A DNA stretch of 64,000 nucleotides from Sphaeramia orbicularis (lineage: Eukaryota; Chordata; Actinopteri; Kurtiformes; Apogonidae): NCBI RefSeq assembly GCF_902148855.1, contig NC_043973.1, positions 54,151,932 through 54,215,931 on the forward strand. Reading direction: 5' to 3'. The notes beneath the pieces were generated by a model. The model was not told where the DNA came from. It did not search any database and saw nothing but the letters and a program-made list of their open reading frames with translations. A program made the translations under genes and the position numbers. Of the stretch, positions 1 to 13,500 are shown one piece after another. Every line of letters begins with the position of its first letter. Position 1 is the first letter of the stretch.

Positions 1-1306
1 TTTGGTGCTCTGTGGTTAATTTTAAAGGGTATGAAAACCTTTGAAGCAAGTGAAAATAACTAGAAGAAAACCTTACTGCAAAAAATGAGTGAAAAACTTT
101 TTATTTAACAATTTAGGAACTCCTAAAACATAACTCCAACAGCACATGAATTTTGGGGAAAATGTCTGTGTTGTAACCCTAACCAACTCATACAGAATTT
201 TCTTGTGGCAAACTCCGCACATGCACGCACCAGGCTGCTTCATTTTTTTGCACCATGATCTAATTGGAGTTCCTCGTCTCCCTTCTCATCAAGCCACGCC
301 CACCTCCATCTATTTTTCACGCATCTCTCAATAGTTACCACTCAGCACCTTCCTCTACAAACGTGTCCATGATGTCGTATATGCTAGCCAAAATAATCTG
401 TACGTCGTCAAACCTGCGTCCACAACCCCCCCCCCGCCAATATCATGTTCTCTTTGATTGGAAGAAATTACGTCAACTGAAACAGAAATTATATTCCGTT
501 ACAGATACTCTCTGAGGGTATTTAAAATACAGTGGCTTTGCAAATACCAAGGGTGTTACTCATTCATTCAGTTTTATCTTCGTACTGTACCACACAGATA
601 GAAATAAGATGCTAAACGGGTCAAAATAAAGCATTATGCAGTCGAGCGCGTAACCGCGTAAGGCCGCGGCGCGCACAGGCACGCACGGGAAGGGCACATA
701 CACACAAACACACACACTAGTCATATACCGGCAAGAGGAGATAAGCTATGAACCCAAACATGAAGTCCATGTACATCAGTTGTCTTCTTCCCTTTTCGCT
801 GTGGTTCATTTCATAATGAAAGCTACTTGTTAGCACTAAACTACAGTTAGTCTGGAGGCTGAACTTCGGTAAAGCTGAACTTGTCCATGTGTTTCTGAGG
901 CACATAGAGCAGCGTTTCCTTCCAAAGAGAAATAGTCATCAATCTGTCCTCCCGACATAAAAATAAAGAAGTCATCTTATTATCATCACTGTTAAACCTA
1001 TCAGCCCCCTGTGCCTGTGCCTGTGTTAAACACCTGCAGACCCAGGACAGGATCGCGGAGTCGCGTGGGGAAGTTACTTCAATATGACTTTTTTCCCCCC
1101 TCAATTTTTCCATTTGACGGAAATCCGTCGTGGTGACGGAGAACTTTAATCCCTGGACTAAGGCCTAGACTGGGTAAGAAGATGGAGCATAGCTGCCAGT
1201 AGAACACAGTAGAGGACTCCATCACAACACTCACTCGTACACACACAACCAAGAAGATAAGGTTGGTACCAATGCTGCTGGAGCTCAGGTCAGTGTTGGT
1301 TTGGAC
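1..1306. other. Unassigned, probably intron or 3' part of the RBR gene
   Basis: No recognised exon. I looked on the minus strand for the cysteine-rich RING2 that should follow the IBR exon and did not find it. There is a short CA-rich patch near 690-718 and a GC-rich patch near 645-690. Confidence 0.5.
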
Positions 1307-4300
1307 GTTCTCTGGTTGGTTCTGCTGTTGCCACAGTTTGAACTGATCACAGCTAAGACCCTCATGGTGAATGGACCACTGAAGAAACACAAGAGGACAT
1401 GACGCAGCTGAACAAACCTGGGCTCTGGGTGGAACGAATGCTTCAAAAACATGTCCTATCATATTCCATCTGTCACAAAGCAAACTGTGCACTTAAATGT
1501 GTCATCATCTGGGCGTCACTTTGTGTTCTAAAACTTAAAACATAGAAAAATGTTCATGACAACACAAGCAAGCATGGACAAGAGTGAAGGTAACCCTGAA
1601 GGAGTGACCCTGAAGAGGTTCTACAAACTCCAACCATTAAGCATGACAATGATGACCAGTGAAGAAGGTTTGACTGGACTGTTGAGTGGACACAGGTGGT
1701 ACTTACAGGTGATCTGCACTGAGAACAGGTGCTTTTCTTACAGCTGGGACAGTCCATCCTCAAGCGGTCCACCTCATGAAGCATCCCGAAAGAACACTGG
1801 CACACATCCAGAAAACATTTACAAACAGAAGACACGACACAACACCACCTTCATCCGCCCACTGGTCTGATGGAGGGTTATTTGCCCTTTAACTGGGTCT
1901 GAATTTAACAGCAAATACTACTGTCTGTAACCGCCTAAGCTAACACCTAACTGCCTAAGCCAGGGGTCAGCAACCCTGGTCCTACAGAGCCACTATCCTG
2001 CATGTTTTAGATGTTTGCCTCTTCCAGCACACCTGACGGTCGTTATCAGGCTTCTGCAGAGCTTGATGATAGGCTTATCATTTGAATCAGGTGTGTTGGA
2101 AGAGGGATACATCTAAAATATGCAGGATAGTGGCTCTCTAGGACTAGGGTTGCTGACCCCTGGCCTAAGCTAACACCTAACTGCCTAAATTAACATCTAA
2201 CCGCCTAAACTAACACCTAACCACCTAAACGAACACCTAACCACCTGACACAACAGCCTCATCACAGTTATATGAACTTCAACTCTGATAAACACCTACA
2301 TGCAGCTGACAGTCTGACATCTGAATCATTTTAACACCAGAGTACTTAACATCTAACACTACTATCAGTATCAGGATTTAGTTGATATATTTCAATAACA
2401 GACTTTATAGATTTAACTTTGAGTCAAATCCATATTTTCTGTGTCTAGAGTCTAAAAGTCAAAAAGGAATCCAAACTATTTCAATGTTTAAAGTCAATAA
2501 ATGATTGTTGGTTGTTAGTAGGCCTGTAACGGTACACGTACTAAAACAAACCGTTTCGGTACACACCTGTTCGGTTCGGTACACAGCTGTACCGAAACGG
2601 CACAGTATGATGAGAAAAAGAAAAAAGAATGAACGACGTCGTTCGACACGGAACTTTAAATCCGCGCAAGTTTCACACAGACTTAAAAAAGGAGCACACA
2701 TTGACCCAAAATATGAAATAGCAGTTGATATAAGGTTAAAAAAACCAACAAATATGATGTGAACCTGGAAGGAAGAGGCTGAAGACCCTCCACCATCAGT
2801 ACAGTCCAGTTTGGATCAGTTCAGGTTCAGGTGAAAGACAACAACGAGGAAACAGACGTTAATAAGACGGACACTATTTGGCCCCTAGGAACTACGGTAG
2901 TTCTAAAACACACTCTGTCTGTCTGTCTGTGTGTCTATCACGTACACTGTATAATAGAGGAATAAATAGAACGTTGAAAGTATGTAAAGTTTCACTTTCG
3001 CTTCACGACAGCGTTCGTTACATTAGTTGTGGACCGCACCCCCAGGTATATAACTGCGCGCCCCCCTACCCCCCGGCTCCGACAAAAAAAAAAAAAAATC
3101 CCCCGTACACACAGGCACACACAAATACATACAGTGGTCGAAACAGTTTGTTCTCTGTCCTAAAATAAATAATTTGGTTCATTGTGTTGTTGAAGTTTCT
3201 CTTCAGTTTGTTTAAACAGAATACCAGTTTACCCTCTTGTTAATGTTGCACTTCATGTGGAATTTTTATGTTATTTTTATGCAGAATGTGAAGTGACAGA
3301 ACTGTGAGATTTGTCTTGTTTGTTCGTAACTACCTTTCAGGGAAAAGTGCAATACTAATGTTTAAAATACATTTAGTAAATTAATAATTTATTTTATTTT
3401 CTATTTGATTTGTAGTAGCAGAATTATATTATTCCTGTTTTGCTATATTCTATTGTCTCCAAAAATTGGGGGAAAAATGTTAAAAATTCATAAATGCATT
3501 AATAGACATTTTGAGGGGCTTTCTTTCTTCCTGTACCGAACCAAAAAAAAAACGAACCGTGGCTTTGAAACCGAAAACGTACCGAACCGAAAATTTTGTG
3601 TACCGTTACAGGCCTAGTTGTTAGATGTACCCAGGGTGTATAACTACTGTCAGTCTACGGTTATAAGGGGGACAGTAAAGGGAGGGTGGTCCAAAGACCA
3701 CCTGACTGAAGACACTCCAAATGAAGACAACCGGGCCAAAGACCACCTGACATCTAACAGGTCTGCTGTTGTTTGAGATGGAAGATCTGGATCAGTATCT
3801 GAACAAATAGCTTCACAACACAATCAGACAACCTCTGCGATGACCTGTAACGTCTTATCTACACACTAACACATTGTCACTCCAGCTGATGAAACCTCAA
3901 ACCCATCAAATGATGGTTTTATGAGACAGGGGCAGTTTGAGGCGTTTCCACTGTCCTGAAGCCTGCAGGACAAATTAACTTTGTCAGGTTTTCTTCATTT
4001 AATGACTGAAACCAAAGTTAAGAAAAACAAACTCACTAAACACAACATGAATCTCAGAATCTGAGCTGGGCCACCAGACTAACCACCCTGAATATTTGGA
4101 CAATGTGGATGACACCACAAATCTGATGGCATTGGCTCAGACATGTCAACAAAGTTCAAGCTTCAATGGAAGTCCATTGGCAGTAAAATAGCAGAGTCTG
4201 AAACCTTCTGTTTTTGGTAAGATCATCTGTGACTGAACTCACACACACTGACTAATGGCCAAAGGACACAGCTCACAGTTACAGCCTCACATGAGCACAC

Positions 4301-7300
4301 CAGCAGAAGTTGGTCATTTCCTGCAGAGCTCGGTCTCGTAGTTTTCTCTGGAATAGTTCATGGAGCTGAGGTGGTAGGAAGTGACGAATCTGGAAACATA
4401 AATAACCAAAGACTTGACATTAAAGGCTTCAACTGATGGGACAAAGAGGATCCTCGTACTGAAGTATCACTGGAAACATCTGTTTAATAGGGTGTGCTGA
4501 ATTCTACAAAGGGAGTTACTGAAAAAAAACCCAAAACCTCTAGACATTGTAATAAGCTCATTATAAAAAGCATGTTTAATCATTAGTTGTCCATGATGGA
4601 TCTTTGAGATATTTCATTACTGCTGATAACTATACCTTTGAGCAGTTTCCTTCAGTTGAGCACTAAACACTGTGAATCCACAACCTGAAGTCTTATGGAT
4701 CATTATTGTGACCTCTGACCTGTGTGTCCAGCAGGTTGAAGTAGTCCATGGCCTCCTCCATACCACCGTGACCTTGGATCCTAGGCCGACCACACTGAGG
4801 ACACACTAACTGATCGATGCTCTTCTCTTTAATGGCCACTGAGAAAAATGTCTTAAAACATGTCTGACACAAAAAGCAGGAGCAGTGAGTCATAGTGATG
4901 ACCTACAAAATAAAGACACAGAGGAAGAAGCAAAGTTATGGGCCTTTTACATTTAGGTATAGTCCTCAGATGAACGCATAAAGGTGCATATGTGGTAACA
5001 TACCACGGCTCTCTGGTCTGTGACTGGCTGAGGCAGATGACATCATGACTCACCTTGCTGAAGGACACCTGCTCCTGACAGATGGGACAGCTGTATGTCA
5101 GGAACTTGAGGGCTGACGGGTAATCCCTGTTCAGGTGGACCGCCTCCAGGACATCCGTTGTGCTGAAGCGTGGCCCCTCCATGTCCAGGAGGCGGAGAAA
5201 GATGGCCGCCTTGTCAGGAGGAAGACAAGATGCAATCTGAAGGGACCAGTAAGTTGGAGAGAGCATCAGAGACATGAACAGATCTTCAGCAAGGCTCAGT
5301 AACAAGACTTGGCCAGGACAGTATAACACCACAATGGAATAAAAGTCTAAAAACTCCAATTGGACACTTATTACAGTTATTCAAGGACAAATACAGTGGA
5401 TCAGAGGACTGACTGTGGCTCAGAAAAGTGGGTCAGGAAGTGGGTAAAAACACAACACAAACAAGCATTTCAGTGATTCTGGAATAAGGATTGTATTTGG
5501 GCAGTGTTTCAACTCTCTAAAACACTCTATTTTTATACTGCTGACCCCTCCTGTCGTCTGACATACTCTGGTAAATGTCTTGTATTATTTTCTGTTGTGT
5601 GTTTGTTGCCTCTGTAGTTGTAGTATAATCACTGCTAATATTTAGTGCCGTTCTAGATTTCTCCTGTCCTAGAAAGTCGCCACTTATTAGAGTTTCAACC
5701 AGATAGTGACCACTGCATGATTCTAATATATTTACCCTTACCCTAACCCTTACCCTGGCAGTGCAAAGCCTCGGGTACACCACCAACCACTGCATGATTC
5801 TAATATGTTTACCCAAACCCCCTAACCCTAACCCTGGCAGGACAAAGCCTTGGGTACACCACCAACCACTGCATGATTCTAATACGTTTACCCGAACCCC
5901 CTAACCCTAACCCTGGCAGGACAAAGCCTTGGGTACACCACCAACCACTGCATGATTCTAATACGTTTACCCGAACCCCCTAACCCTAACCCTGGCAGGA
6001 CAAAGCCTTGGGTACACCACCAACCAGAGTCCTGCACAGGTCCACTTGTCCAAACCTGCACCCTCAAAGCTGAGTATTGCAACCTGACCTGCTACCCTCA
6101 TTTTTTTTCAAGTCCAATCCGCACCCGCCCGTACCCCCGTACATTAGACCTGCAACCCAATCCGACCCTTGATTAAACACATTGTCTACACAGTAATTCT
6201 CTTTTAAGGGCTTTAATTTCAGCTAAAACACATGCCATCAATACATCTCTAATCGGTCTTTGACACCTGAGGTCACACTCGCAAAAAAAAAAAACTAGTG
6301 CATTCTGGGTAGTGTCGCTATTTTGGAGGGTAAAGAGAAAAACAAAGCCCTTTACTCAGAGATACACCCACTACTAAATTAATAGAACCTGGTACTACAC
6401 TAATAGAAGCCCATTCAACCTGGTACTAAACTAACAGAAACCCATTACGCCTGGTGCTAAACTAATAGAACCCCATTCAGCCTGGTACTAAACTAATAGA
6501 ACCCCATTCAACCTGGTACTAAACTAACAGAACCACACTGAGCCTGGTACTAAACTAATAGAACCCATTCAGCCTGGTACTAAACTAACAGAACCCTGGG
6601 TGCTAAACTAAAAGAACCACTTCAGCCTGGTACTAAACTAATAGAACCACATTCAGCCTGGTACTAAACTAATAGAACCCCATTCAACCTGATACTAAAC
6701 TAATAGAACCCATTCAACCTGATACTAAACTAACAGAACCCTGAGTGCTAAACTAAAAGATGAAAAAATAAAGGAAGGTCCGCACAACCAGTGAGCTCCC
6801 AAACCATTTATTTGTGACGTTTTGGGCCGAGGCCCTTCATCAGACCAAGTCTGATACTAAACTAATAGAACCCCATTCAACCTGGCAGGACAGTCTAAAT
6901 AAATACAGGAAGGACCTTGTTTCTGTTAGAGCAGCTGATTATTCGTCCTTAATAGAGGAAAATAAGAACAATAACAGGTTTGTGTTCCGTTCTGGATCCA
7001 GACTGACACAGAACCACAGTGAACATGAGTCTAGTATTCCTACAACCCTCCATAGCAACGATTTTATCAACTGCAATAATAACATTTAATTCATCAGATC
7101 AAATTAATGTCCTCCTGTCCTCCACAAACTCTAGTCCACCTTTAAATCCTTCAGACCCAGAAGATGATGGCTCACCTTGATATGATCTGCTTCAGGATCT
7201 GATTTGGGTTCTACCTGGATGCACTGAGGAGGTTCAGGTCCTGGAACCAGAGGTACAGAGTGTGTTCTGTTTTGTCTTCTGGCTGTTTCTGATTGAGTGA

Positions 7301-10300
7301 TCCGTGCAGGTGAGCCGACCTGCTGGTCTCTGCCAGACTCTGGTCCAGCATCCAGCTTCAGTCCATCCATGGTCCTGCTGAGGATGTCTGGAGGTGAGGC
7401 ACCTACAAATCAATAAATACTGTTCAGTAGCTTGCATTCCATGTCCAAACAATGTCAGGATTACCATTCCACTGATTCAAAAACATTTGTACAACTGCAG
7501 ATAAAATTAAATACTGAAGTCCTACTGAGGTTCTACTGTAGTCCTGCTGAGGTCTGAGCCCTAACCCTACTATGGTCCTATTGAAGTCCTGAAGTCCTAC
7601 TGTGGTCCTGCTGATGTCCTATTGAAGTCCTTCTGTGGCCCTATTGAAGTACTACTGCTCTCCTATTTAAGTCGTACTGATGTTCTACTGTAGTCCTTCT
7701 GTGGTCCTACTCAGATCCCATTGAAGTCCTACAGTGGTTCGACTGTAGTCCTACTGAGGTCTGAGCCCTAACCCTACTGTAGTCCTACTGATGTCCTATT
7801 GAAGTCCTACTGAGTTTCTACTGTAGTCCTGCTGATGTCTGAGTCCTAACCCTACTGTGGCCCTATTGTGGTCCTACTGAAGTCCTACTGAGGTCATATT
7901 GTAGTCCTACTGTAATCTGACCAAAGTCCAACTGTGGTTCTGTTGAAGTCCTACTGAGGTTCTGCTGTAATCCCACTGAAGTCCTATTGTTGTTCTGTTG
8001 AAATCCTACTGTGGTCCTATCAAGGTTTTGCTGTAGTCCTACTGATTTTCCTGGTGAAGTTCTACTGAGGTCCTACAGTAGTTCTACTGCGGTTCTATTG
8101 AGGTCCTACTGTGGTCCTACTCAGGTTTTACTGTAGTCCTACTCAGGTCCTACTGTGGTTCTACTCAGGTCCTATTGATGTCCTACTCAGGTCCTATTGT
8201 GGTCCTATTGTGGTACTACTGTAGTCCTCTTCAGGTGTTACTTTAGTGCTACCCGGGTCCTATTGAGGTACTATTGTAGTCCTACTGTGGTCCTATTTTG
8301 GTTCTACTGCGGTCCTATTGTGGTTCTACTGTGGTCCTACTGTAGTCCTACTACGGTCTTACTCAGTTCCTACTGTAGTCCTACTGTGGTCCTACTCAGG
8401 TCCCACTGTAGTCCTACTGTGGTCCTATTGTGGTTCTACTGTGGTCCTACTGTGGTCGTATTGTGGTTCTGCTGTGGTCTTATTGTGGTTTTACTGTGGT
8501 CCTACTGTGGTCCTATTGTGGTTTTATTGTGGTCCTACTGTGATTCTATTGTGGTTCTACTGAGGTCCTATTGTGGTTTTACTGTGGTCTTACTGTGGTC
8601 TTACTGTGGTCCTATTGTGGTTCTACTGTGGTCCTATTGTGGTTTTACTGTGGTCCTGCTGTGGTTCTACTGTGGTCTTATTGTGGCTGTACTGTGGTCC
8701 TATTGTGGTCCTGCTGTGGTTCTACTGTAGTCCTATTGTGGTTTTACTGTGGTCCTATTGTGGTCCTGCTGTGGTTCTACTGTGGTCTTATTGTGGCTGT
8801 ACTGTGGTCCTATTGTGGTTTTACTGTGGTCCTACTGTGGTCCTATTGCAGTTCTACTGTGGTCCTATTGTGGTTCAATTTTGGTCCTATTGTGGTTCTA
8901 CTGTGGGCCATACTTTGGTCCTATTGTGGTCCTACTGTGGTCCTATTATGGTTCTACTGTGGTCCTACTGTGGTTCTATTGTAGTCCTATTGTGGTCCTA
9001 CTGTGGTCCTATTGTAGTTCTACAATGGTCCTGTGGTCCTACTGTGGCCCTGTTTTGGTCCTATTGTGGTTCTACTGTGATTCTACTGTGGTCCTATTGT
9101 GGTTCTACTGTGGTCCTGCTGCGGTCCTATTGTGGTTCTACTGTGGTCCTGCTGTGGTCCTATTGTGGTTCTATTGTGGTCCTGTTTTGGTCCTATTGTG
9201 GTCCTTTGGCAGCTTCTAAGAGTCGGCCGGTTGTCTGATCTTTTCTTGTGGCTGCTCATGTTAGTCATGTCTCTCTTCAAACTAAAAAGTAAAGTGGACA
9301 AGGAGCACAAACAGCTTGTTTTTTGGAGTTTAGTGGACAAGCGGACTGCCACATAGAGCAAATAAGCACATAAGCAAAACAATCAGAAACATAACTACTG
9401 GACTACACAGACAAATATGGGAAATTTGTGTGGTTAAAATGCATAAAACTGCTACTTTAAGCACTGCAGACCTCCACTGTGGAGTCAGTTCTGGTGTAGA
9501 CCTCCACTGTGGAGTCAGTTCTGGTGTAGACCTCCACTGTGGAGTCAGTTCTGGTGCAGACCTCCACTGTGGAGTCAGTTCTGGTGCAGACCTCCACTGT
9601 GGAGTCAGTTCTGGTGCAGACCTCCACTCAATTTTCATGGCCCACTATGTGGCAAGACGGTTATTAGAAGGAAAGACAACTGCAGGATTGCCAAAGTGTC
9701 ACGGAGACACACACCTCAGCTGCCCTTAATTTACAACAAAATAGATGTTCCACTGCAACTAGACTGGAATGTTCACCTGCTCTGGGCCTGCAGTAAGTTA
9801 AGAGTAAAACTGCAGCTTCCCATGAGACTGAAACTCAAAGATTTCAGTCAAAAAAGTTTCATGTCCACACTGTGACTTCACTTGCTACAAGAGAAACCTT
9901 GCAAAACACATTCAGAAGAAACACTCCAAAGCATTCAAGGATGTTACAGAAAGGGGTCACTAGAAGAGTGTCTGCGTTGATCAGACAAATGGCATATCAG
10001 CCGTCCACAAAGGAACTCAGGGCTTTTCTGTACCAGTACATGTCCTCAACAAAACCTGGGACTGTGTGCATAAGGCTCAGTGGGAACTCCAAGGGTATTT
10101 ATCATTTTTGAGAACTACTTGGTTCAAATTCAGCTTTATCTTCAGTTTTAGAAAACTTTGGCAGTCACTGAATCCTGGATGATAGAAAGAGCTGACTGGT
10201 AAAACTAGACAGCAAGCATTACTGGAATTCAACCCAACTGTGAAAAACACACTCATCTACTAAGTCCAGAACAACGAGATGGGACTGACTCTGTTGTAAG

Positions 10301-10517
10301 AAGATCTACTTCATAGTAAGCTGAAAATCCCTTTATGGTATTTTATGTGATATTGTGTTAATAATGACTCCACCCTTTTCAGATGGACATACCAGTGTTG
10401 AGGACATGGTGATGTGTAATGTTCATGGAGAATGTGGACCTTGGCAGGTTCCAACAGAAGCTTTGACATGGTTCCACACCACTGTCTCTTCCATACAATT
10501 ATTTATCTTCTTTAACC

Positions 10518-10549
<32 letters not shown>

Positions 10550-13500
10550 GTTGTGGTCCAATATTTGCCCATTGGACACAGTCCTCCAAAGGCCTCTTGT
10601 GAGAAGATGTGCCACCAGTGTTTATACTGAAGAAGAGGACATTGGGGGACATGTCCCAGGCCTGTAAGGTGTGTATATATTATACGTCCTACATGAACTC
10701 CACTGATTGGTTGGTTTGTTTGTTTTCCTCTAAGGACCAGGAGCAGCTGCAGACTCCACAGGCCATCTCACTTAATGTGGACACGACTGTGGAAATTTAA
10801 GCTGGTTTTCTACTTGTATGTATTTATTGTTGCAGTCTTTTTGTTGTAGAAGACAACCTTTTTCCCACTTTTCTATCAGACCACAAGGTGATTCCTGACT
10901 GCAGGAGTGCAGCACAGCGGTGTGGGGAAAACCCAAACCTTTTTTTTTCCCACTGAGGGAGTTGCCTGTTGTCTTGACGATGGGGGAGGAGGAAGTGGCA
11001 GACGCAGCAGAGCTCTTTAAAAAACTCTGGCAAGAGGCGACAGTATTGATGAGCTTGAAAAGGAATCCATCTGGGAGCGTTTCCGTTTGTTTTCAATGAC
11101 ATTTAGGACATGTGGGTGTTTTTGGAGGAGGTTGTGGATCATGTGGACTGTCTGTCAAACTGTGAATGGACAGCTGACCCATAAAGGACTTAAAAACACA
11201 AGAATAGGGCTGGGTAAAAAAATCAATTTGATTGATTTTGGATTGATTTCTTTTTAATTTTGCATAATTGATAAATGGTGGATGAGATCAATGTTTCAGA
11301 GCGGTACCGTGAGTAAATGACCCGGAAACCGTGGAGATGGATGCGCGGCCGGCACTGTCTCGCGAGCCCCTCGCAGAGGCGGGGGCATCTTGGTCGTGCT
11401 CGCGACGGTTCTAGTGCGGGAGAAACGTGGAGGAAGGGTGGGAAAACCCCTCAGTGGGAGGTCCTCCCAGCCTCAAACTCGAAGACGCAGTGCAGAGGAA
11501 CTGGCTGGCGGAGGTGGGTCACGGAAGCCAGCTGATCAAGAAATATTGACTTGGATCACCTGTGGCTGAGTATGGAGTTAGAGGAATAGTAAAGCGGAAA
11601 TCATGAAGCTCCGCCCACCTCCCCCTCCAGTGAGTTTCTTGTACCAAGGGCCCAACATGATTCTGTTTCGGGGGGGCAAATTGGATGCAGTGCCCCAGGG
11701 TGACAGTAATGTGCCTTAAGGCTGGAAGCACCAGGTATAAAACAGAATAAAGATGACGAAGGAGTCTGTTGACTGTTCACTGAAGAAACATGGACATATT
11801 TCTGTCCTGTTCATTATTTAAGAGCAGATTAATCTGTTTACTGATGAAATGTCATATTTATTTCCTTTCTAATATCAATATTGATTCTGTGCTGCATGGC
11901 TGCAGTAGTCAAATAATCAAGTTACAACTCAAAATTGCACTTTGGTATCACTAAATGAATCTGAAACAATCAATTAATACTGAATCGAATTGAAATGAAT
12001 TGATTCAGAACCTTATGAATTGAAATAAGGAAATTGGCCATGATACCCAACCCTACACAAGAATGTTTGATTATTTTGGATTTGATTTAATGAAGAATTG
12101 AATGATTGCCTGTTTATTCCATGATGAACACTAAAGGTAAGTTGATGTGTTTGACAGACGCAGCTCAGCTATAAATGAAAATAAAATAAATGGTGGCTCA
12201 ATATGGGGGAAAAAAATGTGGAAAAAAATTACATCAGGCAAATGAATCCAATAGCACTGTATGGTATAAAAGCAGATGTCAGTATTGTATAGTAGATGCT
12301 ATGTGTAAAATTTTTTCAATAAAGTGCAAAAACAACATTATCCATAAGGTAGTACATGATATGAGGCTAATAATTATAATGAATATGGTTTTAATGGTTT
12401 TTACTTCCCTTTATGGTGCAATATATTTAAAATCTAAACAAAATGTAAACATTTGACACTGAACACAAAGAACACAGAACTGAAACGAGCAGAACCTGAC
12501 TCTGGAAACTGAAACTAAATAAAAGAAAACAAAAATGAAAAACTATTGAAAAATACAATACTATAACTCTGGTGTGTTGTCATGGTTAAAAGAGTGAAAA
12601 TACATAACATCCAGCTAAAGATCTTAAGGTTTACAATTCAAATACACATACTTAGTGGGCCTATCATATGCATTTATCAATATTTTCCATATTAAAATCA
12701 GCTGATTGTGTTGAAAAGATAAACCTCTTTCTAAGGGATATTATTAATTGAAAAGTATGTTGTTTTTATGAGGACAGGGGACTGTATGTTTGTTTGATCA
12801 GTGAGCTTAATGTTATTTATAGTGTGATCCAGACGGGGTTATAACACACCGCCACCGATGTGTCGGTGCATTTTATTTTGAAAAATCTTAGTTTTTTTCC
12901 TTCTATGGTGGAGGTGACCTGCACCAGAACTAACTCCACAATGGAGGTCCGGAGCCAGATCCCTCTGACTTTCACATGAAGTCAAGTTAACTCGGGTATT
13001 TAAAAGTGTTTTAGTTCCAACAAAGATTATTTGCACTGGCCGTTAAAAACAAAAGCATTATAACTGTTAACAGACTTGTTTACTCAGCTAAAGATTAAGC
13101 AAAGATGCACACTTGACAGTTAAAAACAAACGTAATATAAAATGTTAATGAAATTCTATTTTTGTTCACGAGTCAAGTTCTTTTATTTATAAGAAAAAAA
13201 AAGATTTGCACTTGGAGTTTTAATCATGTTCCATAATAAAATGTTTAAAAATTTCTTTTTTTTTTTTTTTCTTTAACTAAGTAATTAACGTTACATGTAT
13301 GGACAAAAAAATGCACTGCACTTTAACAACAAATGTATGAATATGTTTACCAGCTGTTATTTGCACAGATAAATAAAATTATAAATAAATACTGTAGTAA
13401 TCCAAGACTTTTTTGGACTTTTTTTTAAAGTTGATCCCGGCCTTGGCCAGAAGTGGCCTCCAGCCAGTTTGAGTTTGAAACCCCTGCTCTACATCCCACG

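Noticed and set aside
717-1113. Minus-strand frames as the 3' coding part of the RBR gene
   Set aside because: They lack RING2 cysteines and splice-consistent borders, so they were left unassigned.
1554-5236. Calling the RBR gene simply RNF31
   Set aside because: The RING1 and IBR exons are HOIP-like, but the N-terminal exons encode a UEV domain rather than the PUB, zinc-finger and UBA domains of RNF31 as I know it.
7500-9220. Possible CRISPR-like array
   Set aside because: Units are contiguous with no unique spacers, and the sequence is clearly eukaryotic. The same holds for every other array here.
8197-9238. Long plus-strand open frames rich in Trp, Tyr, Cys and Val
   Set aside because: They are translations of the GTGGTCCTA minisatellite in three frames, with no start context, splice sites or domain.
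10824-11102. A 92-codon minus-strand frame with Cys and His residues
   Set aside because: Residue spacing fits no zinc-binding motif and no splice signals support it.
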